Notes under the pieces: generated by a model
What the model was told of the DNA's origin: nothing
Seen by the model: only the letters and a program-made list of their open reading frames with translations
Databases searched by the model: none
Part shown: positions 45,308 to 54,644 of the stretch, in pieces
Numbering within the stretch: position 1 is the stretch's first letter
Layout: each line of letters begins with the position of its first letter
NCBI RefSeq assembly: GCF_030652515.1
Contig: NZ_JAUSAR010000073.1
Location: forward strand, 98,726-162,725
DNA from: Aquabacterium sp.
GTDB taxonomy: Bacteria; Pseudomonadota; Gammaproteobacteria; Burkholderiales; Burkholderiaceae_C
Direction: 5' to 3'
DNA length: 64,000 bases
Translations under genes and position numbers: made by a program

Positions 45308-47413
45308 TCAAGCCTGCCCGGTGAAGTTCTTGCCCTCGGCGGCCAGCTTGGCCAGCAAGGGTGCGGGCTCCCAGAAGGCCACGTCGTCGTGCGGGTTCTG
45401 CTGGAAGGCCTTCATCTGCTCGATGACCTTGGGCAAGCCGATCATGTCCGCGTACAGCATCGCGCCGCCACGGTAGATGGGGAAGCCATAACCCGTGAGG
45501 TACACCATGTCCAGGTCGGAGGCGCGGTTGGCGATGCCCTCTTCCAGGATCTTGGCGCCTTCGTTGGTCAATGACAGCACCAGGCGGCTGACGATCTCTT
45601 CGTCGCTGATCTCGCGAGGGGTGATGTTGTTGTCCTGGCGGAACTTGTCGAGGATGGCCAGCACCTCGGTCGATGGCACGGGCTCGCGCTTGCCGACTTC
45701 GTAGTCGTACCAGCCCTTGCCAGCCTTCTGGCCAAAACGGCCCACTTCGCAGATCAGGTCAGCCACCTTGCTGTAGCGCATGTTGGGCTTCTCCACATAG
45801 CGGCGCTTGCGGATCGCCCAGCCAATGTCATTGCCGGCCAGGTCGCCCACGCGGAAGGGGCCCATGGCCATGCCGAACTTTTCGGCGGCCTTGTCGACCT
45901 GCTCGGGCGTGGCGCCCTCTTCGATCAGGAAGCCGGCCTGGCGGGTGTACTGCTCGAACATGCGGTTGCCGATGAAGCCATCGCACACGCCCGACACCAC
46001 GGCCACTTTCTTGATCTTCTTGGCCACGGCCATCACGGTGGCCATCACATCCTTGGCCGTGTGCTTGCTGCGCACCACTTCCAGCAGGCGCATCACGTTG
46101 GCGGGGCTGAAGAAGTGCAGGCCCACCACGTCACTGGGGCGCTTGGTCACTTCGGCGATCTTGTCCACGTCCAGCGTCGAGGTGTTGGAGGCCAGGATCG
46201 CGCCCGGCTTCATCACTTCGTCCAGCTTGGCAAACACCTGCGATTTCACGCCCAGGTCTTCGAACACGGCTTCGATGACCATGTCGGCTTGGGCGATGTC
46301 GTCGTAGCTCAGGGTGGTGCTGAGCAGGCTCATGCGCTGCTCGTATTTGGCCTGCGCCAGCTTGCCCTTGGACACCTGCGCTTCGTAGTTCTTGCGGATG
46401 ATGCCCAGGCCGCGGTCGATGGCCTCTTGCTTCATCTCGAGCAGGATCACGGGCACGCCCGCGTTCAGGAAGCACATGGCGATGCCGCCACCCATGGTGC
46501 CCGCGCCAATCACGGCGACCTTCTTGATGTCGCGCAAAGGCGTGTCAGCAGGCACATCGGGGATCTTGCTGGCCGCACGCTCGCCGAAGAAGGCATGGCG
46601 CTGCGCCCGCGCCTGATCGCTGGTGACAATGCGCTCGAACACATCGCGCTCGAACTTGATGCCCGCATCCAGGTCGGTCAGGCTGACCGAAGCCTCCACG
46701 CAGTCCACGCAGCGCTGCGGCGCTTCCAGGTTGCGGCGGGTCTTGGCCAGGGCGGCGCGGGTCTTGGTGAAGAGTTCAGGGTCGGCAGGCGCGGCCACCT
46801 TCAGATCACGCACCGACGGCAGCGGACGCGCAGCCGCGATCTGCTTGGCGAAAACCTTGGCACCGGCCAGCAGGTCGCCATCGACCAGTTGGCTGAACAG
46901 CTTCTGCCCAGGCGCCACGATCAACTTCTCGCTCGGCACCGAAACACCGGTGGTGATCATTTCCAGGGCGGTTTCCACCCCCAGCACACGTGGCAAACGC
47001 TGCGTGCCACCAGCACCTGGCACCAGGCCGATGTTCACTTCCGGCAGGGCCACTTGTGTGCCAGGGGCGGCCACACGGTAGTGGCAGCCCAGGGCCAGTT
47101 CCAGCCCACCACCCATGACCACGCCATGGATGGCGGCCACCACGGGCTTGGCCGATTGCTCAACCGTGGCAATGGTGAGGTGCAGATCAGGCGCAGCGGA
47201 GGCCTTGGGCGATCCAAACTCGCGGATGTCAGCCCCACCGCAGAACACTTTGCCCGAGCCCGTGATGACGACAGCCTGCACGGTGGCATCGGCCTGCGCC
47301 TGCTTGATGCCATCGACGATGCCAGCGCGCGTGCTCTGGCCCAGGCCATTGACGGGCGGGTTTTCCAGCGTGATGACGGCGATGCCGTCGGCGACTTGGT
47401 AGGAGGTGCTCAT
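45308..47413 (-). CDS. Bifunctional enoyl-CoA hydratase / 3-hydroxyacyl-CoA dehydrogenase (FadB/FadJ type)
   Basis: A 701-residue two-step beta-oxidation enzyme. The N-terminal crotonase domain (1-185) has [23 protein letters not shown] and [17 protein letters not shown] with both catalytic-region Glu residues. The middle has the NAD-binding [16 protein letters not shown], then [27 protein letters not shown] and GFIGNRM of 3-hydroxyacyl-CoA dehydrogenase, and a C-terminal helical repeat. No thiolase gene is adjacent. The ATG at 47413 is the natural start; the extension upstream is not conserved. A TTGCAG/CTGCAA palindrome lies in its leader. Confidence 0.95.
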   Translation of the reverse strand: MSTSYQVADGIAVITLENPPVNGLGQSTRAGIVDGIKQAQADATVQAVVITGSGKVFCGGADIREFGSPKASAAPDLHLTIATVEQSAKPVVAAIHGVVMGGGLELALGCHYRVAAPGTQVALPEVNIGLVPGAGGTQRLPRVLGVETALEMITTGVSVPSEKLIVAPGQKLFSQLVDGDLLAGAKVFAKQIAAARPLPSVRDLKVAAPADPELFTKTRAALAKTRRNLEAPQRCVDCVEASVSLTDLDAGIKFERDVFERIVTSDQARAQRHAFFGERAASKIPDVPADTPLRDIKKVAVIGAGTMGGGIAMCFLNAGVPVILLEMKQEAIDRGLGIIRKNYEAQVSKGKLAQAKYEQRMSLLSTTLSYDDIAQADMVIEAVFEDLGVKSQVFAKLDEVMKPGAILASNTSTLDVDKIAEVTKRPSDVVGLHFFSPANVMRLLEVVRSKHTAKDVMATVMAVAKKIKKVAVVSGVCDGFIGNRMFEQYTRQAGFLIEEGATPEQVDKAAEKFGMAMGPFRVGDLAGNDIGWAIRKRRYVEKPNMRYSKVADLICEVGRFGQKAGKGWYDYEVGKREPVPSTEVLAILDKFRQDNNITPREISDEEIVSRLVLSLTNEGAKILEEGIANRASDLDMVYLTGYGFPIYRGGAMLYADMIGLPKVIEQMKAFQQNPHDDVAFWEPAPLLAKLAAEGKNFTGQA

Positions 47414-47475
47414 GCCGATCTCACTCGTGTGGGGGAATCTGAAAAGAACCATTGTAAGAATAGCTGCATTAACCC

Positions 47476-47492
47476 TTGCAGCAACACTGCAA
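47476..47492. promoter_or_regulatory. Palindrome upstream of FadB/FadJ-like gene
   Basis: TTGCAG and CTGCAA form perfect 6-bp arms with a 5-base spacer, in the 88-base gap between livF and the hydratase/dehydrogenase gene, about 65 bases before its ATG. TACAAT and TATTCT -10-like sequences lie just downstream on the minus strand. It may be a regulator site; no family is assigned. Confidence 0.35.
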
Positions 47493-47501
47493 CCCCAAAA
47501 A

Positions 47502-48206
47502 TCACACCTCCAACCATTCCTTTCGGACATTGCCATCGGCCTTCAGCTCTTCAGGCGTGCCCTGAAAAACGACCTCACCGTGGCCCATCACGTAGCAGCG
47601 CTGTGAGATGTCCAGCGCGATGGTGAGCTTCTGCTCCACCAGCAGCACGGCCAGGCCGCGCCGCTTGAGTTCCTTCAGGTACTCGCCCACCAGTTCGACG
47701 ATCTTGGGCGCCAACCCTTCGGTCGGCTCGTCGATCATGATCAGGTCGGGGTCGCCCATCAAGGTGCGGCACAAGGTCAGCATCTGCTGCTCACCGCCCG
47801 ACAGCACGCCAGCTTCGGTGTGCTGGCGCTCCTTCAGGCGCGGGAACATCTGGTACATGTCGTCCAGCGACCAGCGCCCGGCCTTCTTGCCCCCACGGCC
47901 CGGCTGCTGGCCCAGCAACAGGTTTTGCTCTACCGTGAGTTTGGGGAACACATCGCGGCTTTCGGGTACGTAGCCCAGGCCGCGCCGGGCGATGTCGTAG
48001 GTCTTGTGGCCCAGGATGTCCGTGCCGTTCCAAGACACTTTGCCCTCGCCATGCACCAAACCCATCACGGCCTTGATCGTGGTGGAGCGGCCCGAGCCAT
48101 TGCGGCCCAACAAGGCCACGATCTCGCCTGCGTTCACCTCCAGGTCAACGCCATGCAGGATGTGGCTCTTGCCGTAATAAGCGTGCAACTTCTGAATGGA
48201 CAGCAT
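47502..48206 (-). CDS. livF: Liv-type ABC transporter ATPase LivF with Walker A Lys-to-Arg change
   Basis: A 234-residue ATPase of the branched-chain amino-acid (HAAT) transporter family. LHAYYGKSHILHGVDL, Walker A GRNGSGRSTT (34-43), LSGGEQQMLTL (135-145) and Walker B LIMIDEPTEGL (155-165) are seen. Residue 40 is Arg (codon CGC at 48087-48089) where nearly all ABC ATPases have the phosphate-binding Lys. The signature and Walker B Glu are intact. VEQK at 190-193 stands at the switch-His position, as is usual for LivF. It starts two bases after livG. Substrate is probably not a simple amino acid given the neighbours. Confidence 0.92.
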   Translation of the reverse strand: MLSIQKLHAYYGKSHILHGVDLEVNAGEIVALLGRNGSGRSTTIKAVMGLVHGEGKVSWNGTDILGHKTYDIARRGLGYVPESRDVFPKLTVEQNLLLGQQPGRGGKKAGRWSLDDMYQMFPRLKERQHTEAGVLSGGEQQMLTLCRTLMGDPDLIMIDEPTEGLAPKIVELVGEYLKELKRRGLAVLLVEQKLTIALDISQRCYVMGHGEVVFQGTPEELKADGNVRKEWLEV

Positions 48207-48208
48207 GG

Positions 48209-49021
48209 TCAGACTCCGGCTTCAGCCGTTTGCTGGTCGGCCAGGGCCGACCCCAGGTAGGCTTCGCGCACACGCTCGTTGCCGCGGACTTTTTCAGGCG
48301 TGTCAAAGGCGATCACCTCGCCGTACACCAGCACCGCGATGCGGTCGGCCAGGCCGAACACCACGCCCATGTCGTGCTCCACCGTGAGCAGGGTCTTGCC
48401 CACCGTCACCTCGCGGATCAGTTGCACGAAGTTGGCGGTCTCGGACTTGCTCATGCCCGCCGTGGGCTCGTCCAGCAGGATCACCTTGCCGCCGCCCGCG
48501 ATGGTCACGCCGATCTCCAGCGCGCGCTGCTCGGCATAGGTCAAGGAGGACACACTGACATCACGCTTGCGCTGCAGGCGGATCATGCCCAGCACCTCTT
48601 CGGCGCGCGCATTCGCCGCGTCCAGCTTGGACAGGAAGCGCCAGAAGGCATAGCCCTCGCCCATGGACCAGAGCACCGCGCAGCGCAGGTTCTCGAACAC
48701 GCTCAGGCGCGGAAAGAGGTTGGACACCTGGAAGCTGCGCGCCAGGCCTCGGCGGTTGACCTCGTAGGGCTTGCGCCCATCAATGCGCTCGCCGTTCAGC
48801 AGGATCTCGCCACTGGAAGGCGCCATGCGGCCGCTGATCAGGTTGAACAGGGTGGACTTGCCAGCGCCATTGGGGCCGATCAGCGCCACGCGCTCGCCTT
48901 CCTTCACCTGCAGTTGGGCACCTCGGATGATCTCGGTCTTGCCAAAAGATTTGCGCACATCGCGCAACTCGAGGGCAAAGCCTCCCGACGAAGCGCTGCT
49001 GGATTGATTAGGAGTACTCAT
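48209..49021 (-). CDS. livG: Liv-type ABC transporter ATPase LivG with degenerate signature motif
   Basis: A 270-residue partner ATPase. It has Walker A GPNGAGKSTLFNL with Lys55 intact, the LivG motif GLARSFQVSNLFPRLSVFENL, Walker B ILLDEPTAGM (181-190) and switch His in VEHDMGVVFGLADR. The signature reads LTYAEQR (160-166): Ala163 (codon GCC, 48533-48535) replaces the near-invariant Gly. That motif pairs in the dimer with the LivF Walker A, which is also altered. Ser-rich residues 5-13 precede the domain. It is 24 bases from livM. Confidence 0.92.
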   Translation of the reverse strand: MSTPNQSSSASSGGFALELRDVRKSFGKTEIIRGAQLQVKEGERVALIGPNGAGKSTLFNLISGRMAPSSGEILLNGERIDGRKPYEVNRRGLARSFQVSNLFPRLSVFENLRCAVLWSMGEGYAFWRFLSKLDAANARAEEVLGMIRLQRKRDVSVSSLTYAEQRALEIGVTIAGGGKVILLDEPTAGMSKSETANFVQLIREVTVGKTLLTVEHDMGVVFGLADRIAVLVYGEVIAFDTPEKVRGNERVREAYLGSALADQQTAEAGV

Positions 49022-49045
49022 CGCTTGGACTTCAGGTTCGTGGGT

Positions 49046-50341
49046 TCACAGCGCATTGCGTCGACGCAATTCGGCCTCGATGTCATCCTGCACCGCGCTC
49101 CACCGGATGACGAACCTGCGGCGAGCCACCTCAAACAGGCCGATGCCGACCAGTGCGAGCAAGCCCGCCCCCACCCAGGCACCCGTGCTGTCGGTGTTGA
49201 TCTCTGCCCGCCAATAGGTCATGGTCGGGCCTAGCGCCTCGTTGAGCTTGCGGTGGTACACCATCTCGATCATCACCGAGATGCCCACCAGCGCCGTGAA
49301 GCCCGCGCCGAACAAGGCCAGGTACACCGCCCAAAGGCGGCGCATCATGCCGAAGGCGGCCACACGCACGTTCATCATCAACAGCGCGGCAAAGCCGCCC
49401 GGTGCATACATCACCATGGCCAGGAACCCCACGCCCAGGTAGAGCAGCCAGGCCTTGGTCATCTCGTGCAACAACACCTCGGCCAGCACCATCAGCACGG
49501 CGCCGATGATGGGGCCGAAGAAGAACAGCGCCCCGCCGATGAAGGTGAACAGCAGGTAGGCGCCCGAGCGCTCGGCGCTCATCACCTCGGCCGTCACGAT
49601 CTCGTTGTTCAGCGCCACCAGGCCGCCCGCGATGCCCGCGAAGAAGCCCGCCACCATGAAGGAGATGTAGCGCACGCGCTGGGTGTCGTAGCCGATGAAC
49701 TCGACGCGCTCGGGGTTGTCGCGCACGGCGTTGAGCATGCGTCCCAGAGGGGTCTGCGTGAAAGCGAACATCAAGGCGGTGGACACGAAGCAGTACAGCG
49801 CGATCAGGTAATACACCTGGATCTGCGGGCCGAAGGTGATGCCCATCACCGGCTCACCGATGACCCGGTTGCTGGAGATGCCGCCTTCGCCGCCGAAGAA
49901 CTCCGGCAGCATCAATGACATCGAGAACACCAGGGCCCCGATGCCCATCGTGATCATGGCGAAGGTGGTGCCCGACTTCTTGGTCGTGACCGCCCCCAAC
50001 AGCGCTGCCACGAGCAGGCCCGACACGCCGCCCACGATGGGCACCAGGCTGACGGGGATGGGCAAGCTGCCCGCCGAAGCAAAGTTCAGCGCATGGATGG
50101 CCCCGAAGGCCCCCAGTCCGGAGTACACCGCGTGCCCGAAGCTGAGCATGCCGCCCTGCCCCAGCAGCATGTTGTACGACAGGCAGACGATGATGCCGAT
50201 GCCCATCTGCGAAAGCATGGTCATCGACAGGCTGCTGGTCCACAGCAGCGGAGCCACCATCAGCACCAGTGCGAACAGCGTCCACACGATCCAGCGGCCA
50301 AGGTTGTAAGGTTTGAAGCGGTAAACGGTATGGGATGACAT
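49046..50341 (-). CDS. livM: Liv-type ABC transporter permease LivM, C-terminally extended
   Basis: A 431-residue inner-membrane permease. The conserved LivM core is seen in MLLGQGGMLSFGHAVYSGLGAF (about 58-79), LRAxRDNPxR as MLNAVRDNPERVEFIGYD, and GSLAG-like GALFFFGPIIGAV. It is about 90 residues longer than common LivM proteins. After the usual end (APGGFAALLMMN) come two more hydrophobic segments, about 330-352 and 390-408, and an Arg-rich tail. A GAGGAG ribosome site is present; six bases from livH. Confidence 0.92.
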   Translation of the reverse strand: MSSHTVYRFKPYNLGRWIVWTLFALVLMVAPLLWTSSLSMTMLSQMGIGIIVCLSYNMLLGQGGMLSFGHAVYSGLGAFGAIHALNFASAGSLPIPVSLVPIVGGVSGLLVAALLGAVTTKKSGTTFAMITMGIGALVFSMSLMLPEFFGGEGGISSNRVIGEPVMGITFGPQIQVYYLIALYCFVSTALMFAFTQTPLGRMLNAVRDNPERVEFIGYDTQRVRYISFMVAGFFAGIAGGLVALNNEIVTAEVMSAERSGAYLLFTFIGGALFFFGPIIGAVLMVLAEVLLHEMTKAWLLYLGVGFLAMVMYAPGGFAALLMMNVRVAAFGMMRRLWAVYLALFGAGFTALVGISVMIEMVYHRKLNEALGPTMTYWRAEINTDSTGAWVGAGLLALVGIGLFEVARRRFVIRWSAVQDDIEAELRRRNAL

Positions 50342-50347
50342 GGCGGC

Positions 50348-51373
50348 CTACTCCTCGCGTGTGCCCAACAAGCCCTTGGGCCTGAAGATCAGGATGAGCA
50401 CCAGCAGGAGGTACGGAAGGATCGGCGCCATCTGCGACACCGAGATCTTGAGGAGCGGATAAGCCCAGTGATCAAAGCGCACCGGGCTGCCCATGCTTTG
50501 CATCACCGAGGCGATGGACACGTCCACCACCACCGCGAAGGTCTGCATCAGGCCGATCAGGATGGATGCCAGGAAAGCACCCGCCAGCGAGCCCATGCCA
50601 CCGACCACCACCACCACGAAGATGATGGCGCCCAGCGATGCAGCCATGTTGGGCTCGGTCACGAAGGCATTGCCGCCGATCACCCCGGCCAGGCCGGCCA
50701 GTGCACAGCCTCCGCCGAACACACCCATCATCACGCGGGGCACGTTGTGACCCAGCGCCTGCGCCATGTCGGGATGTGTGAGTGCCGCCTGGATGATGAG
50801 GCCCACGCGGGTGCGGGTGAGCAGCAGCCACAGCGAGCCCAACATGAACAATGCCACGATGGCCATGAAGCCACGGTACAGCGGGAACTGGGTGCAGGAG
50901 TTGCCTGAATCTGGCGCGCAAATCGCGGCATCGCCCGCGCCCCACAGCCAGGCCAGACCCTGCCCCTGCACATTGGCCACGGTGAACAGCGGACCGCTCA
51001 GCAGTTCGGGCACGCGGTAGTCAACGTTGGAGGGGCCGAAATACAGGCGCACCACCTCGACGATCACATACGACAGGCCGAAGGTGATCAGCAACTCGGG
51101 CACATGGCCGTAAGCGTGCACCTTGCGCAGGCTGTAGCGCTCGAAGGCCGCGCCGAGTGCGCCCACCAGGATCGGCGACAGGATCAGCGCGGGGAAGAAC
51201 CCGACATAGCCGGTGATCTCATACGCGAAGTAAGCACCCAGCATGTAGAAGCTGGCGTGGGCGAAGTTCAGAACGCCCATCATGCTGAAAATGAGTGTCA
51301 GCCCGGAGCTGAGCATGAAGAGCAGCAGCCCGTAGCTGATGCCACTCAAGAAGAAGACGACAAAAGTTTCCAT
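50348..51373 (-). CDS. livH: Liv-type ABC transporter permease LivH with periplasmic insertion
   Basis: A 341-residue permease with GISYGLLLFMLSSGLTLIFSMMGVLNFAHASFYMLGA at the start, the LivH hallmark, and GLAGVIGGNAFV and GMGSLAGAFLASILIG later. Family members have about 290-310 residues; the extra is an insertion near 112-165 holding Cys152 and Cys160, likely periplasmic and possibly disulfide-bonded. Weak ribosome site. It follows the binding-protein gene after 175 bases that contain stable stem-loops. Confidence 0.92.
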   Translation of the reverse strand: METFVVFFLSGISYGLLLFMLSSGLTLIFSMMGVLNFAHASFYMLGAYFAYEITGYVGFFPALILSPILVGALGAAFERYSLRKVHAYGHVPELLITFGLSYVIVEVVRLYFGPSNVDYRVPELLSGPLFTVANVQGQGLAWLWGAGDAAICAPDSGNSCTQFPLYRGFMAIVALFMLGSLWLLLTRTRVGLIIQAALTHPDMAQALGHNVPRVMMGVFGGGCALAGLAGVIGGNAFVTEPNMAASLGAIIFVVVVVGGMGSLAGAFLASILIGLMQTFAVVVDVSIASVMQSMGSPVRFDHWAYPLLKISVSQMAPILPYLLLVLILIFRPKGLLGTREE

Positions 51374-51425
51374 GAGAGAGCGACCGTGGCGCTGAGGTCA
51401 GTCAACCGTGAGGCCGACCAGAAGC

Positions 51426-51453
51426 CCCTGCCGCGGTGACCGCAGACAGGGGG
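51426..51453. repeat. Nested inverted repeat in livK-livH gap
   Basis: Outer arms CCCCTG (51426-51431) and CAGGGG (51448-51453) enclose GCGGT/ACCGC (51434-51438 and 51440-51444). It lies about 50 bases before livH and could form a stable RNA stem without a T run. Confidence 0.4.
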
Positions 51454-51520
51454 GCGCTCAATGGCGTTGATCGGATCGCCACGCCAAGCGTTCCGGCCGT
51501 ACTGCTGACTGCAAGGTGCA

Positions 51521-51542
51521 GCGGCGCCCGGTCAGGCGCCGC
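51521..51542 (-). promoter_or_regulatory. Stable hairpin just after livK
   Basis: GCGGCGCC and GGCGCCGC form perfect 8-bp arms with a 6-base loop, seven bases after the binding-protein stop, with no T run. Hairpins in this position often protect the binding-protein message and reduce permease expression. Confidence 0.45.
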
Positions 51543-51548
51543 CCAGCA

Positions 51549-52784
51549 TCACGAAGGACGCTTCATCTGGCACGAGGTTGGCGTGCTCGACACATAGGCG
51601 TCGTAAGACTTGAGCGCTGTGAAGGTCATGCCCGTCTTCTCGACGTCGTAGGCGTTCTTGGCATCCACCTTCTGCCACTTGGTGATGAACAGCGGCTGTT
51701 GCAACTGGTGGTCGGCCTTGCGCATTTCCACCGGGCCGTTGAAGCTGGTGAACTTCAGGCCTTCCATCGCGGCAGCCACCTTGACCGGGTCGGTCGACTT
51801 GGCTTTGGCGATGCCTTCGGCCAGCAGCACCATGGCCGAGTAGCTGCCTGCCGAGTAGAAGTCGTCGTTGAAACGCTTCTTGAACTCGGCCAGCATCTTG
51901 CCGTATTCGCCGCCCAGGTTGTAATGGCCATAGCCCACCTGATAGACGCGGCCTTCGGCGGCGGTACCCAGCGCGGTGGGCGTGCCCCCGAAGTTGGCGT
52001 AATAGGTGTAGAACTTGGCGTTCAGACCGGCATCATTGGCGGCCTTGACCAGCAGCGCCAGATCGGAGCCCCAGTTGCCGGTGATGATGGTGTCCGCGCC
52101 AGAAGCCTTGATCTTGGCCACGTAGGGCGAGAAATCGCGCACCTGCGCCAGCGGGTGCAGGTCGTCACCCACCACCTGGATGTCCGGGCGCTTGCGGGCC
52201 AGGTTGGCCTTGGCAAACTTGGACACTTGCTGGCCGTGGGCATAGTTCTGGTTGATCAGGTAGACCTTCTTGATGTCGGCCTGGTCTTTCATGAAGGTGG
52301 TCAAGGCTTCCATCTTCATGGAGGTGTCGGCATCGAAACGGAAGTGCCAGTAGCTGCACTTGCTGTTCGTCATGTCGGGGTCCACCGCCGCGTAGTTCAG
52401 GTAGATCACTTCCTTGCCGGGGTTGCGCTCGTTGTGCTTGTTCACGGCGTCCATCAGGGCCAGGCCAGCGCCCGAACCCAGGCCCTGCACCACATAGCGC
52501 ACGCCTTGGTCAACGGCCGACTTCAGCGCGTTGAGCGTTTCGGCGGGGCTGAGCTTGTTGTCGATGCTGACGATCTCGAACTTCACGCCAGCGGGATTCT
52601 TGGCATTGAGCTTCTCAGCGATGTACTGGTAGGTCTTGAGCTGGTTCTGACCGATGTTGGCCATCAGGCCGGACAAGGGGTCGATCCAGGCGACCTTGAC
52701 GGTTTCGCCCTTTTGGGCCATGGCGGCACCAGCGCTCAGCGAGGCGGCCACGAAAATACTCAATGCTCGGCGTTGCAGATTCAT
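51549..52784 (-). CDS. Liv-type ABC transporter periplasmic binding protein
   Basis: A 411-residue type I periplasmic binding protein of the leucine/urea-binding (Peripla_BP_6) class. It has a signal peptide (residues 1-23, ending GAAMA), then VKVAWIDPLSGLMANIGQNQLKTYQYIAEKLN, the lobe-linking FEIVSIDNKLSPAETLNALKSAV and GADTIITGNWGSDLALLV. It is longer than amino-acid-binding relatives (about 365). Cys residues in NSKCSYW and TSCQMK may be linked. It has its own promoter at 52880 and a GAGGAAA ribosome site. Ligand unknown; the surrounding acyl-CoA genes suggest an acyl or carboxylate compound. Confidence 0.9.
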   Translation of the reverse strand: MNLQRRALSIFVAASLSAGAAMAQKGETVKVAWIDPLSGLMANIGQNQLKTYQYIAEKLNAKNPAGVKFEIVSIDNKLSPAETLNALKSAVDQGVRYVVQGLGSGAGLALMDAVNKHNERNPGKEVIYLNYAAVDPDMTNSKCSYWHFRFDADTSMKMEALTTFMKDQADIKKVYLINQNYAHGQQVSKFAKANLARKRPDIQVVGDDLHPLAQVRDFSPYVAKIKASGADTIITGNWGSDLALLVKAANDAGLNAKFYTYYANFGGTPTALGTAAEGRVYQVGYGHYNLGGEYGKMLAEFKKRFNDDFYSAGSYSAMVLLAEGIAKAKSTDPVKVAAAMEGLKFTSFNGPVEMRKADHQLQQPLFITKWQKVDAKNAYDVEKTGMTFTALKSYDAYVSSTPTSCQMKRPS

Positions 52785-52830
52785 GCTTTTCCTCTGTGGG
52801 GTATCGACCAGACACTGAGATTACCCCCCT

Positions 52831-52844
52831 GAACCCGGGGGTTC
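52831..52844. repeat. Palindrome in the livK leader
   Basis: GAACCCGGGGGTTC has perfect 6-bp arms around two G. An overlapping pair CCTGAA (52829-52834) and TTCAGG (52846-52851) could form an alternative stem. It lies within the predicted 5' untranslated region of the binding-protein gene. Confidence 0.4.
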
Positions 52845-52879
52845 ATTCAGGGATGACCCGAAACTAAACGCAAAACTTG

Positions 52880-52908
52880 AATTTATCTGCCATTGCGCCT
52901 GCAATCAA
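52880..52908 (-). promoter_or_regulatory. Sigma-70 promoter of the Liv transporter
   Basis: On the minus strand, -35 TTGATT (52903-52908) and -10 TAAATT (52880-52885) are separated by exactly 17 bases. The predicted start near 52873 leaves a leader of about 88 bases with a hairpin before the binding-protein gene. Confidence 0.5.
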
Positions 52909-52933
52909 CGTCACGTCCTGTTGCATCGGCCAC

Positions 52934-52959
52934 AAAAAAGCGCCCCGAAAGGCGCTTTT
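52934..52959 (-). terminator. Rho-independent terminator after the acyl-CoA ligase
   Basis: AAAAGCGCC (52936-52944) pairs with GGCGCTTTT (52951-52959), and on the minus strand a run of six T follows. It lies 12 bases past the ligase stop and insulates it from the Liv promoter. Confidence 0.8.
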
Positions 52960-52971
52960 GGATTCAAGCCA

Positions 52972-54603
52972 TTAAACCGTGGGCAACTTGTGGTCTTTGA
53001 ACTGCTCTCGCAATTTCAACTTGTAGATCTTGCCCGTGGCGGTGTGCGGGATCTCGTCGGTGAAGACCACGTCGTCGGGCAACTGCCACTTGGGGATCTT
53101 GCCGTCGTAGAACGCCAGGATCTCCTCACGGGTCACTTCAGCACCTGGCTTCTTGACCACGACCAGCAGCGGGCGCTCATCCCACTTGGGGTGGAACGCA
53201 GCGATGGCCGCGGCCTCGTGCACCGCCGGGTGCCCCATGGCCACGTTTTCCAGGTCGATGGAGCTGATCCATTCGCCGCCCGACTTGATCACGTCCTTGG
53301 AGCGGTCGGTGATCTGCATGTAGCCGTCGGCATCGATGGTGGCCACGTCACCAGTGGGGAACCAGCCATCGTGCAAGGGCGACCTGTCGACCTTGAAGTA
53401 GCTGCTGATGACCCAGTGGCCACGCACTTCCAGGTCGCCCGAAGTCTTGCCATCCCAAGGCAGCACTTTGCCTTCGGCATCGACGATGCGCATGTCCACG
53501 CCGTAGATCACCTTGCCTTGCTTTTCCAGCAAGCGATGCTGGGCCTCGACCGGCAAGTCGGCGTGCTTGGACTTCAAACGACCCAAGGTGCCCAGCGGCG
53601 ACATCTCGGTCATGCCCCAGGCGTGGATCACCTGCACGCCGAACTCGTCTTCCAGCGTGCGGATCATGGCGGGCGGGCAAGCGGCGCCGCCCACCACGGT
53701 CCGCTTGAAGGTGCTGAACTTCAAGTTGTTCTGCTTGACGTGGTTGATCAGGCCCAGCCAGATGGTGGGCACGCCCGCGCTGAAGGTGACTTTCTCTTTT
53801 TCGAACAGGTCGTACAGCGAGGCGCCGTCCAGGTGGTGACCCGGCAGCACCAGCTTGCAGCCGATCAGTGCGCCCGAGTAAGGCAGGCCCCAGGCGTTGA
53901 CGTGGAACATGGGCACCACGGGCAGCACGGTGTCGACCGTGGCCACCGACATGGCATCGGGCAAGGCTGCCGCGTAGGCGTGCAGCACGGTCGAGCGGTT
54001 GGAGTAGACCGCGCCCTTGGGGTTGCCGGTCGTGCCCGAGGTGTAGCAAATGCTGGCGGCGGTGTTCTCGTCAAACTGCGGCCAAGTGAAGTTGCCGTCT
54101 TCGGCTTCGATCAGCTCTTCGTAGCACAGCAGGTTGGGAATGGCAGTTTCCGCAGGCATGTGCGAGCGGGCCACCATCACCACCACAGCCTTGACCGTGG
54201 GCAGGCTGGGGATCAGCTTTTCGATCAAGGGCAGGATGTTCAGGTCAACGAAGAGCACCTTGTCTTCAGCGTCGTTGATGATCCAGGCCACTTGCTGCGG
54301 GAACAGGCGCGGATTGATGGTGTGGCAGACCAGTTCGGAGCCCGACACGCCGTAATAGATCTCGAGGTGGCGGTAGCCGTTCCAGGCCAAGGTGCCCACA
54401 CGCTCGCCCGCCTTCAAGCCCAGACGGGCCAGGGCCTGGGCCAGCTTGCGCGAACGCAGCTCGACCTCGGACCACGTCGTGCGGTGCATGTCACCCTCGA
54501 CGCGCTTGGAAACAATCTCGACGTCACCGTTGTGCCTGGCCGCGTGCGTCAGCAGCGACGAGATCAACAAGGGCATGTGCATCATTTGGCCCATCAGGCT
54601 CAT
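52972..54603 (-). CDS. Medium/long-chain acyl-CoA ligase, AlkK-like
   Basis: A 543-residue AMP-forming ligase that activates fatty acids with ATP and CoA. It starts [26 protein letters not shown], close to AlkK of alkane-degrading pseudomonads. Motifs: [19 protein letters not shown] (P loop), [43 protein letters not shown] and the C-terminal [13 protein letters not shown] with the catalytic Lys. The ATG at 54603 follows GGAG; an upstream ATG at 54642 has none. It has its own promoter with an operator-like palindrome. Confidence 0.93.
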   Translation of the reverse strand: MSLMGQMMHMPLLISSLLTHAARHNGDVEIVSKRVEGDMHRTTWSEVELRSRKLAQALARLGLKAGERVGTLAWNGYRHLEIYYGVSGSELVCHTINPRLFPQQVAWIINDAEDKVLFVDLNILPLIEKLIPSLPTVKAVVVMVARSHMPAETAIPNLLCYEELIEAEDGNFTWPQFDENTAASICYTSGTTGNPKGAVYSNRSTVLHAYAAALPDAMSVATVDTVLPVVPMFHVNAWGLPYSGALIGCKLVLPGHHLDGASLYDLFEKEKVTFSAGVPTIWLGLINHVKQNNLKFSTFKRTVVGGAACPPAMIRTLEDEFGVQVIHAWGMTEMSPLGTLGRLKSKHADLPVEAQHRLLEKQGKVIYGVDMRIVDAEGKVLPWDGKTSGDLEVRGHWVISSYFKVDRSPLHDGWFPTGDVATIDADGYMQITDRSKDVIKSGGEWISSIDLENVAMGHPAVHEAAAIAAFHPKWDERPLLVVVKKPGAEVTREEILAFYDGKIPKWQLPDDVVFTDEIPHTATGKIYKLKLREQFKDHKLPTV

Positions 54604-54644
54604 TGGCGGCTCCAGAAATGTGAGGACAGGAAATTCAGACAATG

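Noticed and set aside
46061..47626. A 521-codon open frame on the plus strand opposite the FadB/FadJ-like and livF genes
   Set aside because: It is rich in His, Gly, Arg and Gln with no domain, as expected for the mirror of a high-GC gene. The opposite strand carries clear enzyme motifs throughout.
51560..51580. TGGCACGAGG-TTGGC resembling a sigma-54 promoter
   Set aside because: Spacing and the -12 GC do not fit, and it lies inside the binding-protein coding sequence.
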